Assembly: GCA_017577945.1 (NCBI GenBank)
Contig: PKQS01000009.1
Location: 310,001 to 374,000, forward strand
Length of the DNA: 64,000 nucleotides
Reading direction: 5' to 3'
Source of the DNA: Bacillota bacterium
GTDB taxonomy: Bacteria; Bacillota; Limnochordia; Limnochordales; ZCTH02-B6
Shown here: positions 15,663 to 24,940 of the stretch, piece after piece
How positions within the stretch are numbered: position 1 is the first letter of the stretch
Layout: every line of letters begins with the position of its first letter
The notes under the pieces: generated by a model
What the model was told of the DNA's origin: nothing
Seen by the model: only the letters and a program-made list of their open reading frames with translations
The model's database searches: none
Program-made: the position numbers and the translations under genes

Positions 15663-17024
15663 TCACGCGGTTGGCTGACTCGGTTCGGGTTCCTCGACGC
15701 GGATCACGTGGCGGATGCGGCGCACGCCGTCCAGCTGGTCGATTTCCGCCAGCGCCCGGCGCAGGCGCGCTTCCTGCACGGCGTGGGTCAGGAAAACCAA
15801 GTCGATGGGGCTGGCGAACGACTCGGCGGGGGCTGCGAAGCGTTCTCTCTGCATGGCTGCACGGATGCCGATTCCCCAACGCCCAAAGGCGCCGGCCACC
15901 GCCGCCAGCACGCCGGGGTCGTCCGCTGGTTCCAGCGCGACATAGAAACGCGAGACCACCTCGTCGATGGGTTTGACGGGCAGCGTGCGCTCCGGCGCGG
16001 GCGGAACGCCGCGAAGGCCGCTGCGCAGCCGCTTCGCCGCTTCGATGATGTCGGCTACGACCGCGCTGGCCGCGGGCAGCACGCCCGTCCCCCGGCCGCA
16101 CAACATCAGCTCTCCGCCCGCGTCGCTCCGGACGAAAACGGCGCTGAAGAGGTCGTTCACGGCAGCCAGCGGATGCTCGCGCGGAATGAACGCCGGGTGG
16201 ACGCGCAACTCCAGCCGCCCTTCGCCCTCCTTGGCGATGGCCAGCGGCTTGAGGACGTATCCCAGCTCGCGTCCGTATTGGATGTCCGCGAGGCTGATGT
16301 GGGTAATGCCTTCACAGAACACGTCTTCAACGCGCACCCGGGTTTCGAAGGCGGCGGACGCTAAGATAGCCAGTGTAAACGCGGCGTCGTATCCTTCCAC
16401 GTGGGCCGTCAACGCGGCGGTGCGTCTTTCCACGTCGTCGGCACCGGTATCACCGGCTAGGCAGCCCAGCTGCCGGGCCCGCTGCAGCGCTGCGGAGAAG
16501 TCGAGCCCGTCGCGGGCCATGCCGGTCAGGATAGCATTGTTCATGCCGTCGATGATGCCCAGGATGGACTGGATGCGGCTTGCGGCGAGACATTCCTGCA
16601 GCGGCTTGATGATTGGGATTGCGCCCGCGACAGCGGCTTCAAAGAGCAAGGGCGCCCCGTGGCGCGCCGCCGTCGCCTGCAGCTCCGTGCCGTGGCGGGC
16701 CAGCACAGCTTTATTGGCCGTGACGACCGCCTTGCCCTGCCGCAGCGCTTCGGCTATCAGGGTGCGCGCCGGCTCAAGGCCGCCCAGCAGCTCCACGACG
16801 ATCTCCACGTCGGGGTCGTGCACGACGGCCCACGGATCGCCGGTAAGCAATGGGGGTTCCACGTCGTCGCGGAACTTGCTTACGTCCTGCGTCGCGATGC
16901 GCCGCAGCGCGAGGCGGCCGCCGGCGCGGGCCGCGATGCGCTCGGCGTTGGCGCGCAAGATCGACATGACGCCGCGGCCGACGGCGCCGCACCCGAGCAG
17001 CCCGATGCCGATTGGTCGCGCCAC
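15663..17024 (-). CDS. hom: Homoserine dehydrogenase
   Basis: The enzyme reduces aspartate semialdehyde to homoserine with NAD(P)H on the way to threonine and methionine. The 453-aa protein has the N-terminal Rossmann motif GLLGCGAVGRGV (about residues 6-17). The catalytic domain includes VTANKAVLARHG and GGxNxIL-like MNNAILTGM, and a C-terminal ACT domain covers about residues 365-440. The start is GTG 17024, where GGGAGG lies 8 nt upstream and the family N-terminus begins; the longer frame to 17078 is unlikely. It is the upstream gene of a hom-lysC pair on the minus strand. thrB and thrC are not in the window. Confidence 0.95.
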   Translation of the reverse strand: MARPIGIGLLGCGAVGRGVMSILRANAERIAARAGGRLALRRIATQDVSKFRDDVEPPLLTGDPWAVVHDPDVEIVVELLGGLEPARTLIAEALRQGKAVVTANKAVLARHGTELQATAARHGAPLLFEAAVAGAIPIIKPLQECLAASRIQSILGIIDGMNNAILTGMARDGLDFSAALQRARQLGCLAGDTGADDVERRTAALTAHVEGYDAAFTLAILASAAFETRVRVEDVFCEGITHISLADIQYGRELGYVLKPLAIAKEGEGRLELRVHPAFIPREHPLAAVNDLFSAVFVRSDAGGELMLCGRGTGVLPAASAVVADIIEAAKRLRSGLRGVPPAPERTLPVKPIDEVVSRFYVALEPADDPGVLAAVAGAFGRWGIGIRAAMQRERFAAPAESFASPIDLVFLTHAVQEARLRRALAEIDQLDGVRRIRHVIRVEEPEPSQPTA

Positions 17025-17174
17025 GGCTCGCTTCCTCCCGCCACGCGGCCACGCCGCGCTCGTAATACGAGTTGGCACTCATCATACGCCGTTCTACGAC
17101 AGAAAAGGCACCGCCGTGCGCGCGCCGGCGGCACGCGCCGTCGATGCCTGCGTGGGTTGCGCTCTTGAGCGAGC

Positions 17175-17450
17175 TCAGCGGGCCACTGCGTCCTTTAGGG
17201 CTTTCCCGGCCTTAAACGAAGGTACGAGACGGGCGCCGATGGCAATTTCGCGGCCCGTCTGAGGGTGGCGGCCGCGGCGGGCGCCGCGCTCGCGCACTTC
17301 GAACGTGCCGAAACCGACCAGCTGCACGCGATCGCCTTGTGCGAGGGCTTCGGCCACCGCCTCGAGGAACGCCTCCACCGCCTGGCCGGCGTCTTTCTTG
17401 GTCAACCCGCTTTTGGCGGCCACCTGGCTGATCAGCTCCGCTTTCGTCAC
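17175..17450 (-). CDS. hup: DNA-binding protein HU
   Basis: This is a 91-aa histone-like protein. The sequence [20 protein letters not shown] leads into the dimer helices, and [25 protein letters not shown] forms the beta arm, all characteristic of HU. It bends and compacts DNA as a dimer in the nucleoid. I placed the start at GTG 17450 (GGAGG 8 nt upstream); the open frame further upstream crosses the terminator of spoIVA and is not coding. It lies just downstream of spoIVA, as in Bacillus (spoIVA-hbs), and has its own promoter candidate. Confidence 0.95.
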   Translation of the reverse strand: MTKAELISQVAAKSGLTKKDAGQAVEAFLEAVAEALAQGDRVQLVGFGTFEVRERGARRGRHPQTGREIAIGARLVPSFKAGKALKDAVAR

Positions 17451-17514
17451 GCCGTTCACCTCCCTCCGTGGCTCAGGCAACTCCTTCCCCAGGTAGCCTG
17501 TCCCATCCGTCGTA

Positions 17515-17542
17515 AGAATATGAGCAAAATCATAAAAAACAA
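17515..17542 (-). promoter_or_regulatory. Putative HU gene promoter
   Basis: On the minus strand TTGTTT (17537-17542), 16 nt, then TATTCT (17515-17520), directly after the spoIVA terminator and about 65 nt before the GTG start. Confidence 0.5.
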
Positions 17543-17582
17543 AAGAGCCGCATAGAGCCCTTTCTTCGCTCTCCTGCGGCTC
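17536..17582 (-). terminator. spoIVA terminator
   Basis: On the minus strand an 8-bp stem GAGCCGCA/TGCGGCTC (17575-17582 with 17545-17552) is followed by TTTTGTTTTTT. It separates spoIVA from hup. Confidence 0.8.
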
Positions 17583-17629
17583 GTTCCTGCGGAGCGGCCG
17601 TGAAAACCGGCTTCGTTTTCCCAATGACT

Positions 17630-19105
17630 CTACAAGATAATGCAAATCAGCCCCCCGCTGCCCTCGTTGACGATCTTGGTGAGCGTCTCCTGCAGCTTCT
17701 TTTGCGCGTGGGCGGGCATGCGGTGCAGCTTGCTCTGAATGCCCTCGCGGACCAGCTCCTGCAGCGACTTGCCCAAGAAGTCCGAGTTCCAGACCCGGCT
17801 CGGGTCGCGCTCGAACTCCTCGGTCAAGTACCGGGCCAGCTCCTCGCCCTGCTTCTCCGTGCCGACGAACGGCGTCACTTCCGTGTAAATGTTGGCCCGC
17901 ACCATGTGGATGGACGGCGCGCCGGCCCGGAGCCTGACGCCGAACCGCCCGCCCTGGCGAATTATCTCCGGATCGTCGAAGGCGATGTCCTCCAGCGACG
18001 GCGTAACGATACCGTAGCCGTAGTCGTATACTTCCGCCAGCGCGGCGGCCACCTTGTCGTATTCCCTCTTGGCCACGGCCAGCTCCTTCATCAGCCGCAC
18101 CAAATGGTGGTCTCCCGTGACCTCGAAGCCGGTCATCTCCGCCAGCACCTTGTAGAACAAGCTGCGGCGCGTCGCCAACTCCAGCGTAGCCGTGCCGGCG
18201 CCCAAGTCCATGCTGGCCACGGTCACCTTCTCGACGAAGTCATGCTGCGCCAGCGCCTGCACCGCCTCGTCCACGTCTCGCAGGCGCTGCATGGGCCCCA
18301 CCGCGGCCCACGCCGCTTCCAGGAACTGCCGCCGCAGCGGATGCGTTTCGTCCAATTCCTCCACCCACGCCGGCAACCGCACCGACACTTCGCGCACCGG
18401 GAACTCGAACAGCAGCTCGTGCAGCACGTCCAGCAAGTCCTGCTGGTTCATGCGCAGGCAGTTGACGGGAATGACCGTGACGCCGTACCGTTCCGCCAGC
18501 TCGTCGGCCAACTGCCGCACCGGGCCGCTGTCGGGGTCGGTCGCGTTGAGCAGCACGAGAAACGGCTTGCCCAGTTCCTTGAGCTCCCGGATGACACGCT
18601 CTTCGGCTTCGACGTACGCTTGGCGGGGCAAGTCGGCCACGCTGCCGTCGGTCGTCACGACGATACCGATGGTGGAGTGTTCGACGATGACTTTGCGGGT
18701 GCCGATCTCGGCCGCCTGCTGGAAAGGAATTTCTTCGTCGAACCAAGGCGTGCGCACCATGCGGGCGCCGCCTTCGTCCTCGTAGCCGCGGGCGCCGGGA
18801 ACCGTGTAGCCGACGCAGTCGACAAGCCGCACCTGCGCGCGGGCGCCGTTGAACGTCACCGTGACGGGCCGGTCCGGCACGAACAGCGGCTGGGTCGTCA
18901 TGATGGTGCGGCCCGCGCCGCTCTGCGGCAGTTCATCCTGGGTGCGCTGCCGGTCGTAGGCGTCCTTGATGCGCGGCAGGACCAACAAGTCCATGAACCG
19001 CTTGATGAACGTCGACTTGCCCGTGCGGACTGGGCCCACGACGCCGATGTAAATGCAGCCGTTGGTCCTTGCGGCGATGTCGCCGAACAAATCGAACTTC
19101 TCCAC
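17630..19105 (-). CDS. spoIVA: Stage IV sporulation protein A (spore coat basement ATPase)
   Basis: SpoIVA polymerises on the forespore surface using ATP and forms the base of the coat. The 491-aa length equals that of B. subtilis SpoIVA (492 aa). The Walker A motif GPVRTGKST is at residues 24-32, and [14 protein letters not shown] and [20 protein letters not shown] are near-invariant family blocks. The C-terminus ends with the hydrophobic tail GGLICIIL, as in the family. The start is GTG 19105 behind GAGGGGGG. This marks the organism as an endospore former. No gpsA lies between plsY and this gene, unlike many Clostridia. A weak sigma-E-like GATATT occurs upstream but is not convincing. Confidence 0.97.
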   Translation of the reverse strand: MEKFDLFGDIAARTNGCIYIGVVGPVRTGKSTFIKRFMDLLVLPRIKDAYDRQRTQDELPQSGAGRTIMTTQPLFVPDRPVTVTFNGARAQVRLVDCVGYTVPGARGYEDEGGARMVRTPWFDEEIPFQQAAEIGTRKVIVEHSTIGIVVTTDGSVADLPRQAYVEAEERVIRELKELGKPFLVLLNATDPDSGPVRQLADELAERYGVTVIPVNCLRMNQQDLLDVLHELLFEFPVREVSVRLPAWVEELDETHPLRRQFLEAAWAAVGPMQRLRDVDEAVQALAQHDFVEKVTVASMDLGAGTATLELATRRSLFYKVLAEMTGFEVTGDHHLVRLMKELAVAKREYDKVAAALAEVYDYGYGIVTPSLEDIAFDDPEIIRQGGRFGVRLRAGAPSIHMVRANIYTEVTPFVGTEKQGEELARYLTEEFERDPSRVWNSDFLGKSLQELVREGIQSKLHRMPAHAQKKLQETLTKIVNEGSGGLICIIL

Positions 19106-19245
19106 GCGGTGTCCCCCCTCGGCCCTCGCGGGCGTGGTGCGCGAGCCGATACAACTTTTATTCGCGGCCGCGACGCAATATCACCGCGTAGAGAAGAAGA
19201 GCTTCCGGCGCGTGCAGCAGGAGAGCTTCCGGACAGGCCGAGTTG

Positions 19246-19875
19246 TCAGGAGGGAGGCGCCGGCGGAGGGGGTTGGACACGCACGCCGAAACGATGCTCT
19301 GTTCCGGTCAGCAGGCGGCGGATGTTGGGGATATGGCGGATGATGGCCCAGGCGCTCAACACCGCGCCCGCGTAAATGTATACGGCAGGCTTGCCGTTCA
19401 GGAGCAGCGCCAGCGGCAGCAGCAGCGACGCGACGATGGAACCGAGCGACACGTAGCGGGAGATCGCGACGACGACGATGAACACGGCGGCCAGCGCCAG
19501 CGCCGCGTACGGCGCCAGCCCGACCAGGACCCCCAGCGCCGTCGCAACGCCCCGGCCTCCTTTGAGCTTCAGAAACAGCGACCAGTTGTGGCCGGCCACT
19601 ACCGCCAGCGCCGCGCCGGCAATCCAGGCGTCGCCCAGGCCCAGCCTCATGGCGGCGGCGACGCACGCCCATCCCTTGGCTGCATCCAGGAACAATACCA
19701 AGAGCGCGGGAATGACGCCCAGCGTGCGCATGACGTTGGTGGCGCCGATGTTGCCGCTGCCCGCCGTGCGGATGTCGATGCCGGCCCACAGCCGCCCCGT
19801 GATGTATCCGAACGGGATGGAGCCGACGACGTAACAGCCCAGCAAGAACGACGCTTTCGCCGCGATGGTTTCCAT
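19246..19875 (-). CDS. plsY: Glycerol-3-phosphate acyltransferase PlsY
   Basis: PlsY transfers the acyl group from acyl-phosphate to glycerol 3-phosphate, making lysophosphatidate. The 209-aa membrane protein has the three PlsY motifs: GSIPFGYITGRLWAGIDIR with GSGNIGATNVMRTLG, then AGHNWSLFLKLKGGRGVATALG, and a later segment near ISRYVSLGSIVAS. About five helices are predicted. The C-terminus is a proline-rich tail. It follows der by about 20 nt in the usual der-plsY arrangement on the minus strand. Confidence 0.95.
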   Translation of the reverse strand: METIAAKASFLLGCYVVGSIPFGYITGRLWAGIDIRTAGSGNIGATNVMRTLGVIPALLVLFLDAAKGWACVAAAMRLGLGDAWIAGAALAVVAGHNWSLFLKLKGGRGVATALGVLVGLAPYAALALAAVFIVVVAISRYVSLGSIVASLLLPLALLLNGKPAVYIYAGAVLSAWAIIRHIPNIRRLLTGTEHRFGVRVQPPPPAPPS

Positions 19876-19896
19876 GCCGTCACCCGGTGTATTATA

Positions 19897-21225
19897 TCAT
19901 TCTTTGCGCCTGTCCCGCAGGCGGAAGCGGATCGGCGTGCCCACGAAGCCGTACGCCTGCCGGATCTGGTTTTCGAGGTACCGCAAGTACGAAAAGTGGA
20001 TCTTGTCCGGGTGGCTGCAGAAGAGCACGAACTCCGGCGGCTTGACGCCGGCCTGGAATCCGTAGAAGATTTTCGGCTGCACCCCTTTGTCCGACGGCGG
20101 CTGCCGCAACGCGATGGCATCCTGCAACAGCTCGTTGAACTTGCCCGTCGGCAGCCGCAGCGCCGCGCTGCTGGCGGCGGTGCGGGCCAGCTCCAGCACC
20201 TGCTGGATACGCTGCCCCGTCTTGGCGGAGATAAACACGTACGGCGCGTAGTCTGCGAAGCTCAACTCGCTGCGGTATTGCTTCTCCAGCCGCGCCATGG
20301 TGGAAGTGTCCTTCTTCACGAGATCCCACTTGTTGACGGCGATGACGATGGCCTTGCCCGCTTCGTGCGCGATGCCGACGATGCGTTTGTCCTGCTCCGT
20401 AACGTTTTCCAGCGCGTCCAGCACCACCACGGCCACGTCGCACCGCTCCACGGCGCGGATGGCGCGCACAACGCTGTAATGCTCCACCGCACTCTCGATG
20501 CGCGACTTGCGCCGCAAGCCGGCCGTGTCTAGCAGCAGGAACGGCGTGCCATCCCACGTCAGCAGCGTATCGACCACGTCACGCGTCGTACCGGGGACGT
20601 CGCTGACGATGGAGCGCTCTTCCCCTGCCAGCGCGTTGACGAGCGACGACTTGCCCACGTTGGGCCGGCCGATGATGGCTACGGCGATGGGATCCTCCTG
20701 CCCGTCGTCCTCGTGGTATTCGGGCAGCAAGGCGAAGACGCGGTCGAGCAACTCCCCGATGTTGCGCCCGTGTTCCGCCGAAACCGGGATAGGGTCGCCC
20801 AACCCCAGCTCGTAAAACTCCAGGACGGCCAGCTTTTGCTCTAGGGTGGGCTGGTCGATCTTGTTGACGGCCACGACGATGGGCTTGTCGTGGCGGCGCA
20901 ACAGGTCCGCCACGTCGCGGTCCAGCGGGTGCAGGCCTTCCCGCCCGTCGACGACCAGCACCACCACGTCCGCTTCGGCCACCGCGATTTGCGCTTGGGC
21001 CCGGCTTTGCGCCGCGATGCCCTCCTCGGCGTGTGGGTCGATGCCGCCGGTGTCCACCACGGTCGCGGTGCGCTCTCGCCAGCGGCACTCGCCGTAGATG
21101 CGATCGCGCGTGACCCCCGGCTCGTCTTCGACGATGGCGACGCGGCGCCCGATGATTCGATTAAACAAGGAGGACTTGCCCACGTTCGGGCGACCGACCA
21201 GCGCGATGACCGGACGCTTGTTCAC
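19897..21225 (-). CDS. der: Ribosome assembly GTPase Der (EngA)
   Basis: Der is a double-GTPase needed for 50S subunit maturation. The 442-aa protein has two G domains: GRPNVGKSS at about residues 9-17 with DTGG and NKID, and a second GRPNVGKSS at about 182-190 with DTAG and NKWD. The C-terminal KH-like domain ends in GTPIRFRLRDRRKE, a family landmark. I chose the second GTG (21225), 7 nt after GAGG, over GTG 21231. It is followed closely by plsY, so the two are probably cotranscribed. Confidence 0.96.
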   Translation of the reverse strand: MNKRPVIALVGRPNVGKSSLFNRIIGRRVAIVEDEPGVTRDRIYGECRWRERTATVVDTGGIDPHAEEGIAAQSRAQAQIAVAEADVVVLVVDGREGLHPLDRDVADLLRRHDKPIVVAVNKIDQPTLEQKLAVLEFYELGLGDPIPVSAEHGRNIGELLDRVFALLPEYHEDDGQEDPIAVAIIGRPNVGKSSLVNALAGEERSIVSDVPGTTRDVVDTLLTWDGTPFLLLDTAGLRRKSRIESAVEHYSVVRAIRAVERCDVAVVVLDALENVTEQDKRIVGIAHEAGKAIVIAVNKWDLVKKDTSTMARLEKQYRSELSFADYAPYVFISAKTGQRIQQVLELARTAASSAALRLPTGKFNELLQDAIALRQPPSDKGVQPKIFYGFQAGVKPPEFVLFCSHPDKIHFSYLRYLENQIRQAYGFVGTPIRFRLRDRRKE

Positions 21226-21272
21226 CGTCACGCCTCACTCGACCCCAGAATCGACGTTCGGCTTCCTTTATA

Positions 21273-21791
21273 TCATCCTCGCCCCGGCCGCGTCAAACGC
21301 CGCACCTGCTCTTCGACTTCTCGCACGAGTCGGACGATCCGGGGATAGGCGCGCAAGGTGCCCCACGTCACGATGGGCCGGCCGATGCCGACCAGGCCCG
21401 CTTCCCGGGAGAGCCAGCCGCCGATTCGCATGCAAAAGTTGACGCACGGCAGCGTGTCGCAGACCAGAACGCGCGCCGGCCTGCCGCCAATCAGAAGGCA
21501 TGCCGTCTCCAGGAGACTTCGGACCGCGTCCGCCGACAAGCCGCCGCGCCCGAGGACGTAGACGCGGTGGCCGTCCTTGTCGAGGCCGGCGAAGGCGAGC
21601 TGGCCGCGGTGCTTGGGATGGACGGTGTCGAAGCGCGGCGTGGCCAGAAGCTCTTGCGGCGTGGGCAGGCGGTCGCGCGGGAGCTTGCCCAGGTGGATGG
21701 CAGCAGCGACGGGAGAAGAATGCGTGCCGCCGAAGCATGTGTACACAATGTGGAGCTGGCCCGGCGGCAACGGGCGGCTTTCGGAGTTCAA
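21273..21791 (-). CDS. DUF3189 family protein
   Basis: The 172-aa protein begins a recognisable family block at IVYTCFGGTHSSPVAAAIHLG, followed by LPTPQELLATPRFD. It ends with an Arg-rich helix (RIVRLVREVEEQVRRLTRPG). This agrees with DUF3189, a family of unknown function largely limited to spore-forming Firmicutes. The conserved CFGGTHSS resembles a phosphatase-like or nucleotide-binding loop but no activity is established. The TTG start at 21791 overlaps the stop of the preceding small gene and has no own Shine-Dalgarno site, so translational coupling is likely. It lies in a sporulation-rich cluster. Confidence 0.75.
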   Translation of the reverse strand: MNSESRPLPPGQLHIVYTCFGGTHSSPVAAAIHLGKLPRDRLPTPQELLATPRFDTVHPKHRGQLAFAGLDKDGHRVYVLGRGGLSADAVRSLLETACLLIGGRPARVLVCDTLPCVNFCMRIGGWLSREAGLVGIGRPIVTWGTLRAYPRIVRLVREVEEQVRRLTRPGRG

Positions 21792-21973
21792 TGCTGGACG
21801 ACGATGTAAACGCCGTTTTCGAGGTCGTGCACGACGCCGCGCAAGATTTTCGCCAACAGCCGCGCCACCTTCTCGCGCTCTTCTTCACTTTCGGCGGGAA
21901 AAACGGGGGCGCCGCCGCCGGGCAAGTCTTTGCGCAGCGTGACGATGGCGGCAATGCGCGGTCCGTCGTTCAC
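21788..21973 (-). CDS. Small protein, capping-complex subunit for YIEGIA type
   Basis: This 61-aa protein (VNDGPRIAAIVTLRKD..., with EEEREKVARLLAKILRG and ending VYIVVQH) overlaps the upstream YIEGIA gene by 4 nt (GTGA) and the downstream DUF3189 start by 2 nt. Short size, partner and position fit the family annotated as the capping complex subunit for YIEGIA. It is probably cytoplasmic and bound to the membrane partner; its function is not established. The GTG start follows the YIEGIA stop and relies on coupling. Confidence 0.7.
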   Translation of the reverse strand: MNDGPRIAAIVTLRKDLPGGGAPVFPAESEEEREKVARLLAKILRGVVHDLENGVYIVVQH

Positions 21974-22902
21974 GAGCCGCCCAGCCTTTCCAGCGTGGCC
22001 AGCCCTTCGGGCCACAAGCCCGAGGCCACCGGGCGGCGCACGCTCCCTTCCAGCACCGGCACGTACTCGACGGCCCGGATCAAAGCTTCCGGATCTTTGA
22101 GCAGCGGAACGATGGCCATCACCACGTCGCCGTTTTCGGGATTTTGCCTGGCGATAGGCATCAGCTCCAGCTCGTCTACGTCCATTTTCAGCCCCAGCAG
22201 CAAGGCCACTTCGTGAGCGATGGCTTGCCGCTGGCCCAAGTTGGCCAGCGTGGCGCGCGCGTCGGCGTCCTTCGGGCGAATGAGGACGGCCAGGCCTTCC
22301 TCCAAGTAGCGCTGGCGCGCCGTAGGCAAGCCCACGTTCATGATGCTCACGCCGGCGACGGTCAACAGCGGTCCGTCGAATTCGATGGGAACGGTGGTTA
22401 CGTGGGCGATGTCGCCGATGCGTTTTCCGCCCAGCGCCCGGGTCAGCACGACGATGCAGGCGACGCCGGCCGCCGTTCCGGCGCCCGCAGACCACCACAG
22501 TCCCCGGGGCGCGAGGGCCGTGGCGACCAGGCTGGCCACCAGGCCCGTCAGCATGGCCAAGTAGTTGCGCGTCTCGAAGACGCGCGCGATACCCTCAATG
22601 TACGCGTCGCCGCGGGGCACCAGTTCGGTGGTTTCCATGTTGCGCAGCGTCTCGCGCTCCACGGCGCGCACTTCGCGAAACTGTGTGGCGGCCAGCGCCA
22701 GGAAGGACGCGGCCGCCAAGTCCCCGTTGGCGACGGCCGGCGGAGCGATGGCGCCCAGCGCCGCCGCGATGAAGCCCAGCGAAAGGTGGACCGAATAACC
22801 CTGCGGGTAGCTGGGGAACTGCCGGTAGTCCGCCCGGAGCATGAACCAGCGGGCCAGCGTGCCGGCCAGTGCGCCCACCGTCACCGGCGCCACGACGTCC
22901 AC
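21970..22902 (-). CDS. YIEGIA family membrane protein
   Basis: The 310-aa protein contains the name-giving motif YIEGIA at about residues 101-106 within GDAYIEGIARVFETRNYLAML. The N-terminal half has helices at about 5-20, 38-60, 113-130 and 137-155. The C-terminal half is soluble (VPIEFDGPLLTVAGVSIMNVG..., then IARQNPENGDVVMAIVPLL). The family occurs in spore formers and its function is unknown. The start is GTG 22902, with GGGAGG 8 nt upstream; the frame back to 22983 lacks support. It forms an overlapping triplet with the small capping-type protein and DUF3189. Confidence 0.8.
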   Translation of the reverse strand: MDVVAPVTVGALAGTLARWFMLRADYRQFPSYPQGYSVHLSLGFIAAALGAIAPPAVANGDLAAASFLALAATQFREVRAVERETLRNMETTELVPRGDAYIEGIARVFETRNYLAMLTGLVASLVATALAPRGLWWSAGAGTAAGVACIVVLTRALGGKRIGDIAHVTTVPIEFDGPLLTVAGVSIMNVGLPTARQRYLEEGLAVLIRPKDADARATLANLGQRQAIAHEVALLLGLKMDVDELELMPIARQNPENGDVVMAIVPLLKDPEALIRAVEYVPVLEGSVRRPVASGLWPEGLATLERLGGS

Positions 22903-22940
22903 GCCCTTGTCCTCCCTTCCCGCCTCGCGCCCGTGCTGGG

Positions 22941-24086
22941 TCAGCCGCGCCCTTTCCGGAAAAAGCCGGTCAGGCGGCGCCACGCCCCCTGGAAGCTGCC
23001 CTCGTTAATCCACAAGTAGCCGAAGGCACCCACGCCCGCGGCCAGCGCCAGCCACAGCGCCGACCGCCAACCCGCGCGACCGAGGGCCGCGCCGGCGCCC
23101 CCCGCCGTCAGCCCCGCGGCCTGGGGGAACACGTCCGCGATGTACCGCGTGGCGCGCACCGCTTCCTCCAGGCTCGTCTCGTGGGTGCCGAACTCCAGCA
23201 AGATGGCGCGGGGGCCGACGTCTTGGTTGTAGTTGCCGCGAGCGTTGAAGATGCCCTTGATGAGCCCCGGGTAGCGCTCATCGGCCAGCGCCTTGATATT
23301 CTTCGCCAGCTCGAAGTTGGCTTCGCTGTTGGGGTTTTGCCGGCCGACGACGAGCCGCACTTTCGTCATCTCTTGTCCCGCCACTTCGGTGCGGTACGCT
23401 TCGGCGGGGATGGCGTCCCGGTGCACATCGATCAGAGCGACGGCGCCCTGTTCCAAGAGCTCCCGCACCGTGGCCCGCGAGCGCTGATAGGCGCCCCCGT
23501 CGTGGGGCAAGTGGCTGTTTTCCGAGTGGATGACGCGGAAGCCTTGTTCCTCCAAAGCCTGCTTTAGCGCCCGGCCCACCTGCAAGATGTCGCCGAACGG
23601 GACTTCGAACTCCCGCTGCGACGTATCCACGTATGATTCCGCATTGTGGCTGTGGTAGATGCCGATGGCCCCGGTGTCGCCGCCCGTCCGCGCCTGGGCC
23701 GCGGCCGCGCCGAAGGGCCACCGGCGGGAAACCGCCGGGAGCGAGGCCCGCAGTTGCAGCTGCTCGACGAAGCGGGCGCGCACGGTGCGATCGGCGGTCA
23801 CCTCCGCCACTTCGTAGAGCCGGTTGTCCGCGGTGATATAGCTGTCACCCGGAACCGGCGCGATGGCGGTATACGTGATCACTTGCCCGTCTTCGTCGAC
23901 CCACGTGTAGTACCCGCCGGCGGCGGAATGGCTGACGAATTCCTCGATGAACTCCTCCAACTCTTCCGTCGCCCGCAACTCCGGCGACACCTCGACGCCG
24001 CGGGCATCCTGGCTCTGCGCCACCGGCGTCCACAGCAGAAACATCAACGCCGCCAGGACCAGCGCGGTGTGCACGCGACTACGCAT
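22941..24086 (-). CDS. spoIIP: Stage II sporulation protein P (spore engulfment peptidoglycan hydrolase)
   Basis: SpoIIP is an amidase/endopeptidase that, with SpoIID and SpoIIM, thins septal peptidoglycan during engulfment. The 381-aa protein has a signal-anchor (about residues 5-25) and the catalytic blocks IYHSHNAESY, IDVHRDAIP, VGRQNPNSEANF and ILLEFGTHET, which supply the zinc and catalytic residues. After the catalytic domain there is a second hydrophobic segment (about 340-362, WRSALWLALAAGVGAFGYLWI) and a basic tail. The start is ATG 24086 behind GGAGGTGAAGGCC. The upstream DUF1614 gene overlaps its start by 8 nt. Confidence 0.95.
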   Translation of the reverse strand: MRSRVHTALVLAALMFLLWTPVAQSQDARGVEVSPELRATEELEEFIEEFVSHSAAGGYYTWVDEDGQVITYTAIAPVPGDSYITADNRLYEVAEVTADRTVRARFVEQLQLRASLPAVSRRWPFGAAAAQARTGGDTGAIGIYHSHNAESYVDTSQREFEVPFGDILQVGRALKQALEEQGFRVIHSENSHLPHDGGAYQRSRATVRELLEQGAVALIDVHRDAIPAEAYRTEVAGQEMTKVRLVVGRQNPNSEANFELAKNIKALADERYPGLIKGIFNARGNYNQDVGPRAILLEFGTHETSLEEAVRATRYIADVFPQAAGLTAGGAGAALGRAGWRSALWLALAAGVGAFGYLWINEGSFQGAWRRLTGFFRKGRG

Positions 24087-24780
24087 GGCCTTCACCTCCG
24101 TCGCGCCCGTCCTCCGGCGGGCCCTGCAGCGCCTGCCGCAGCGCCTCCGGACGGTCCTCCGCAGGCCCGCCCTGCAGGCGTTCACGGGTTTCGCCGACCA
24201 CTTCCGCCAGGCCTACGGAGATGACCCCCGACAAGACGACCGCGTCAAAAAAGCCAGCGCCTCCCAAGGCCAGGGGCGCGGGAGCCGCGGTTCTCAGCTG
24301 CATCACCCAGTCCAGGACCTGAAACAAGAGCACGCCCAGCACGCCGGCCACGAACGCCGCCCGGCGCGAGCGGCCCAAGATGTACGCGACGACGCCGCCG
24401 ACCAGGGCGAACAGCCAGAGGGGATCGATTACGACGCGGGTTCCACCGTGCGGGCCGAAGTCAGTCAGCCGAGCCACGCCCCAGATGACACCGGCGGTGA
24501 TTAGCGACGCGACGACGGCGCGCACACGCTCTGTGGCCGTGCCGGCTCGGGCCAGTACGTACACTGCCAAGACGGCGGGCGCCAGCGCGCCGCCGATGTT
24601 GACGGTCACACCCGCGGGCTCTGTCGCCAGCGGAATGTCGATGAAGCTGCCGACGAACACGACTCCCAGCGCGATGAGCGCCTGCGTGTCGTTCAGGTGC
24701 ATGCGGTCCAGGACGCGATGGGCCGCGCCAAACAAGATGATGATCGCCAACGCGAGGAGAACGAGTAGACCTAGCGGCAC
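24079..24780 (-). CDS. DUF1614 family membrane protein
   Basis: The 233-aa protein has about seven hydrophobic helices and the block GGAGFFDAVVLSGVISVGLAEVV near the C-terminus, which is characteristic of DUF1614. Early in the chain VGSFIDIPL and VNIGGALAPAVLAVYVL resemble the same family. It ends with a Glu/Gly-rich cytoplasmic tail. Function is unknown. I placed the start at GTG 24780 because AAAGGAG lies 8 nt upstream; the frame extended to 24984 crosses the rpsA terminator. Its end overlaps the spoIIP start, so the pair is cotranscribed and perhaps functionally linked in sporulating cells. Confidence 0.8.
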   Translation of the reverse strand: MPLGLLVLLALAIIILFGAAHRVLDRMHLNDTQALIALGVVFVGSFIDIPLATEPAGVTVNIGGALAPAVLAVYVLARAGTATERVRAVVASLITAGVIWGVARLTDFGPHGGTRVVIDPLWLFALVGGVVAYILGRSRRAAFVAGVLGVLLFQVLDWVMQLRTAAPAPLALGGAGFFDAVVLSGVISVGLAEVVGETRERLQGGPAEDRPEALRQALQGPPEDGRDGGEGHA

Positions 24781-24849
24781 GGGCCTCTCTCCTTTCCCGG
24801 CTAGCGTGCCCGCGCCGGCGGGACGGTATGCGGCGGCGCCGCCGGCGCG

Positions 24850-24887
24850 AAAAAGCGGCCATCGCGTCACTTGCCGCGATGGCCGCT
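24850..24887 (-). terminator. rpsA terminator
   Basis: A perfect 13-bp stem (24875-24887 with 24854-24866) with an 8-nt loop is followed on the minus strand by TTTTT, about 54 nt after the S1 stop codon. Confidence 0.9.
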
Positions 24888-24940
24888 GGCTGCTCCAGGG
24901 ATATCCCGCTAGGTCCCCTGACCCCCGTGTAGCGTCGCTC

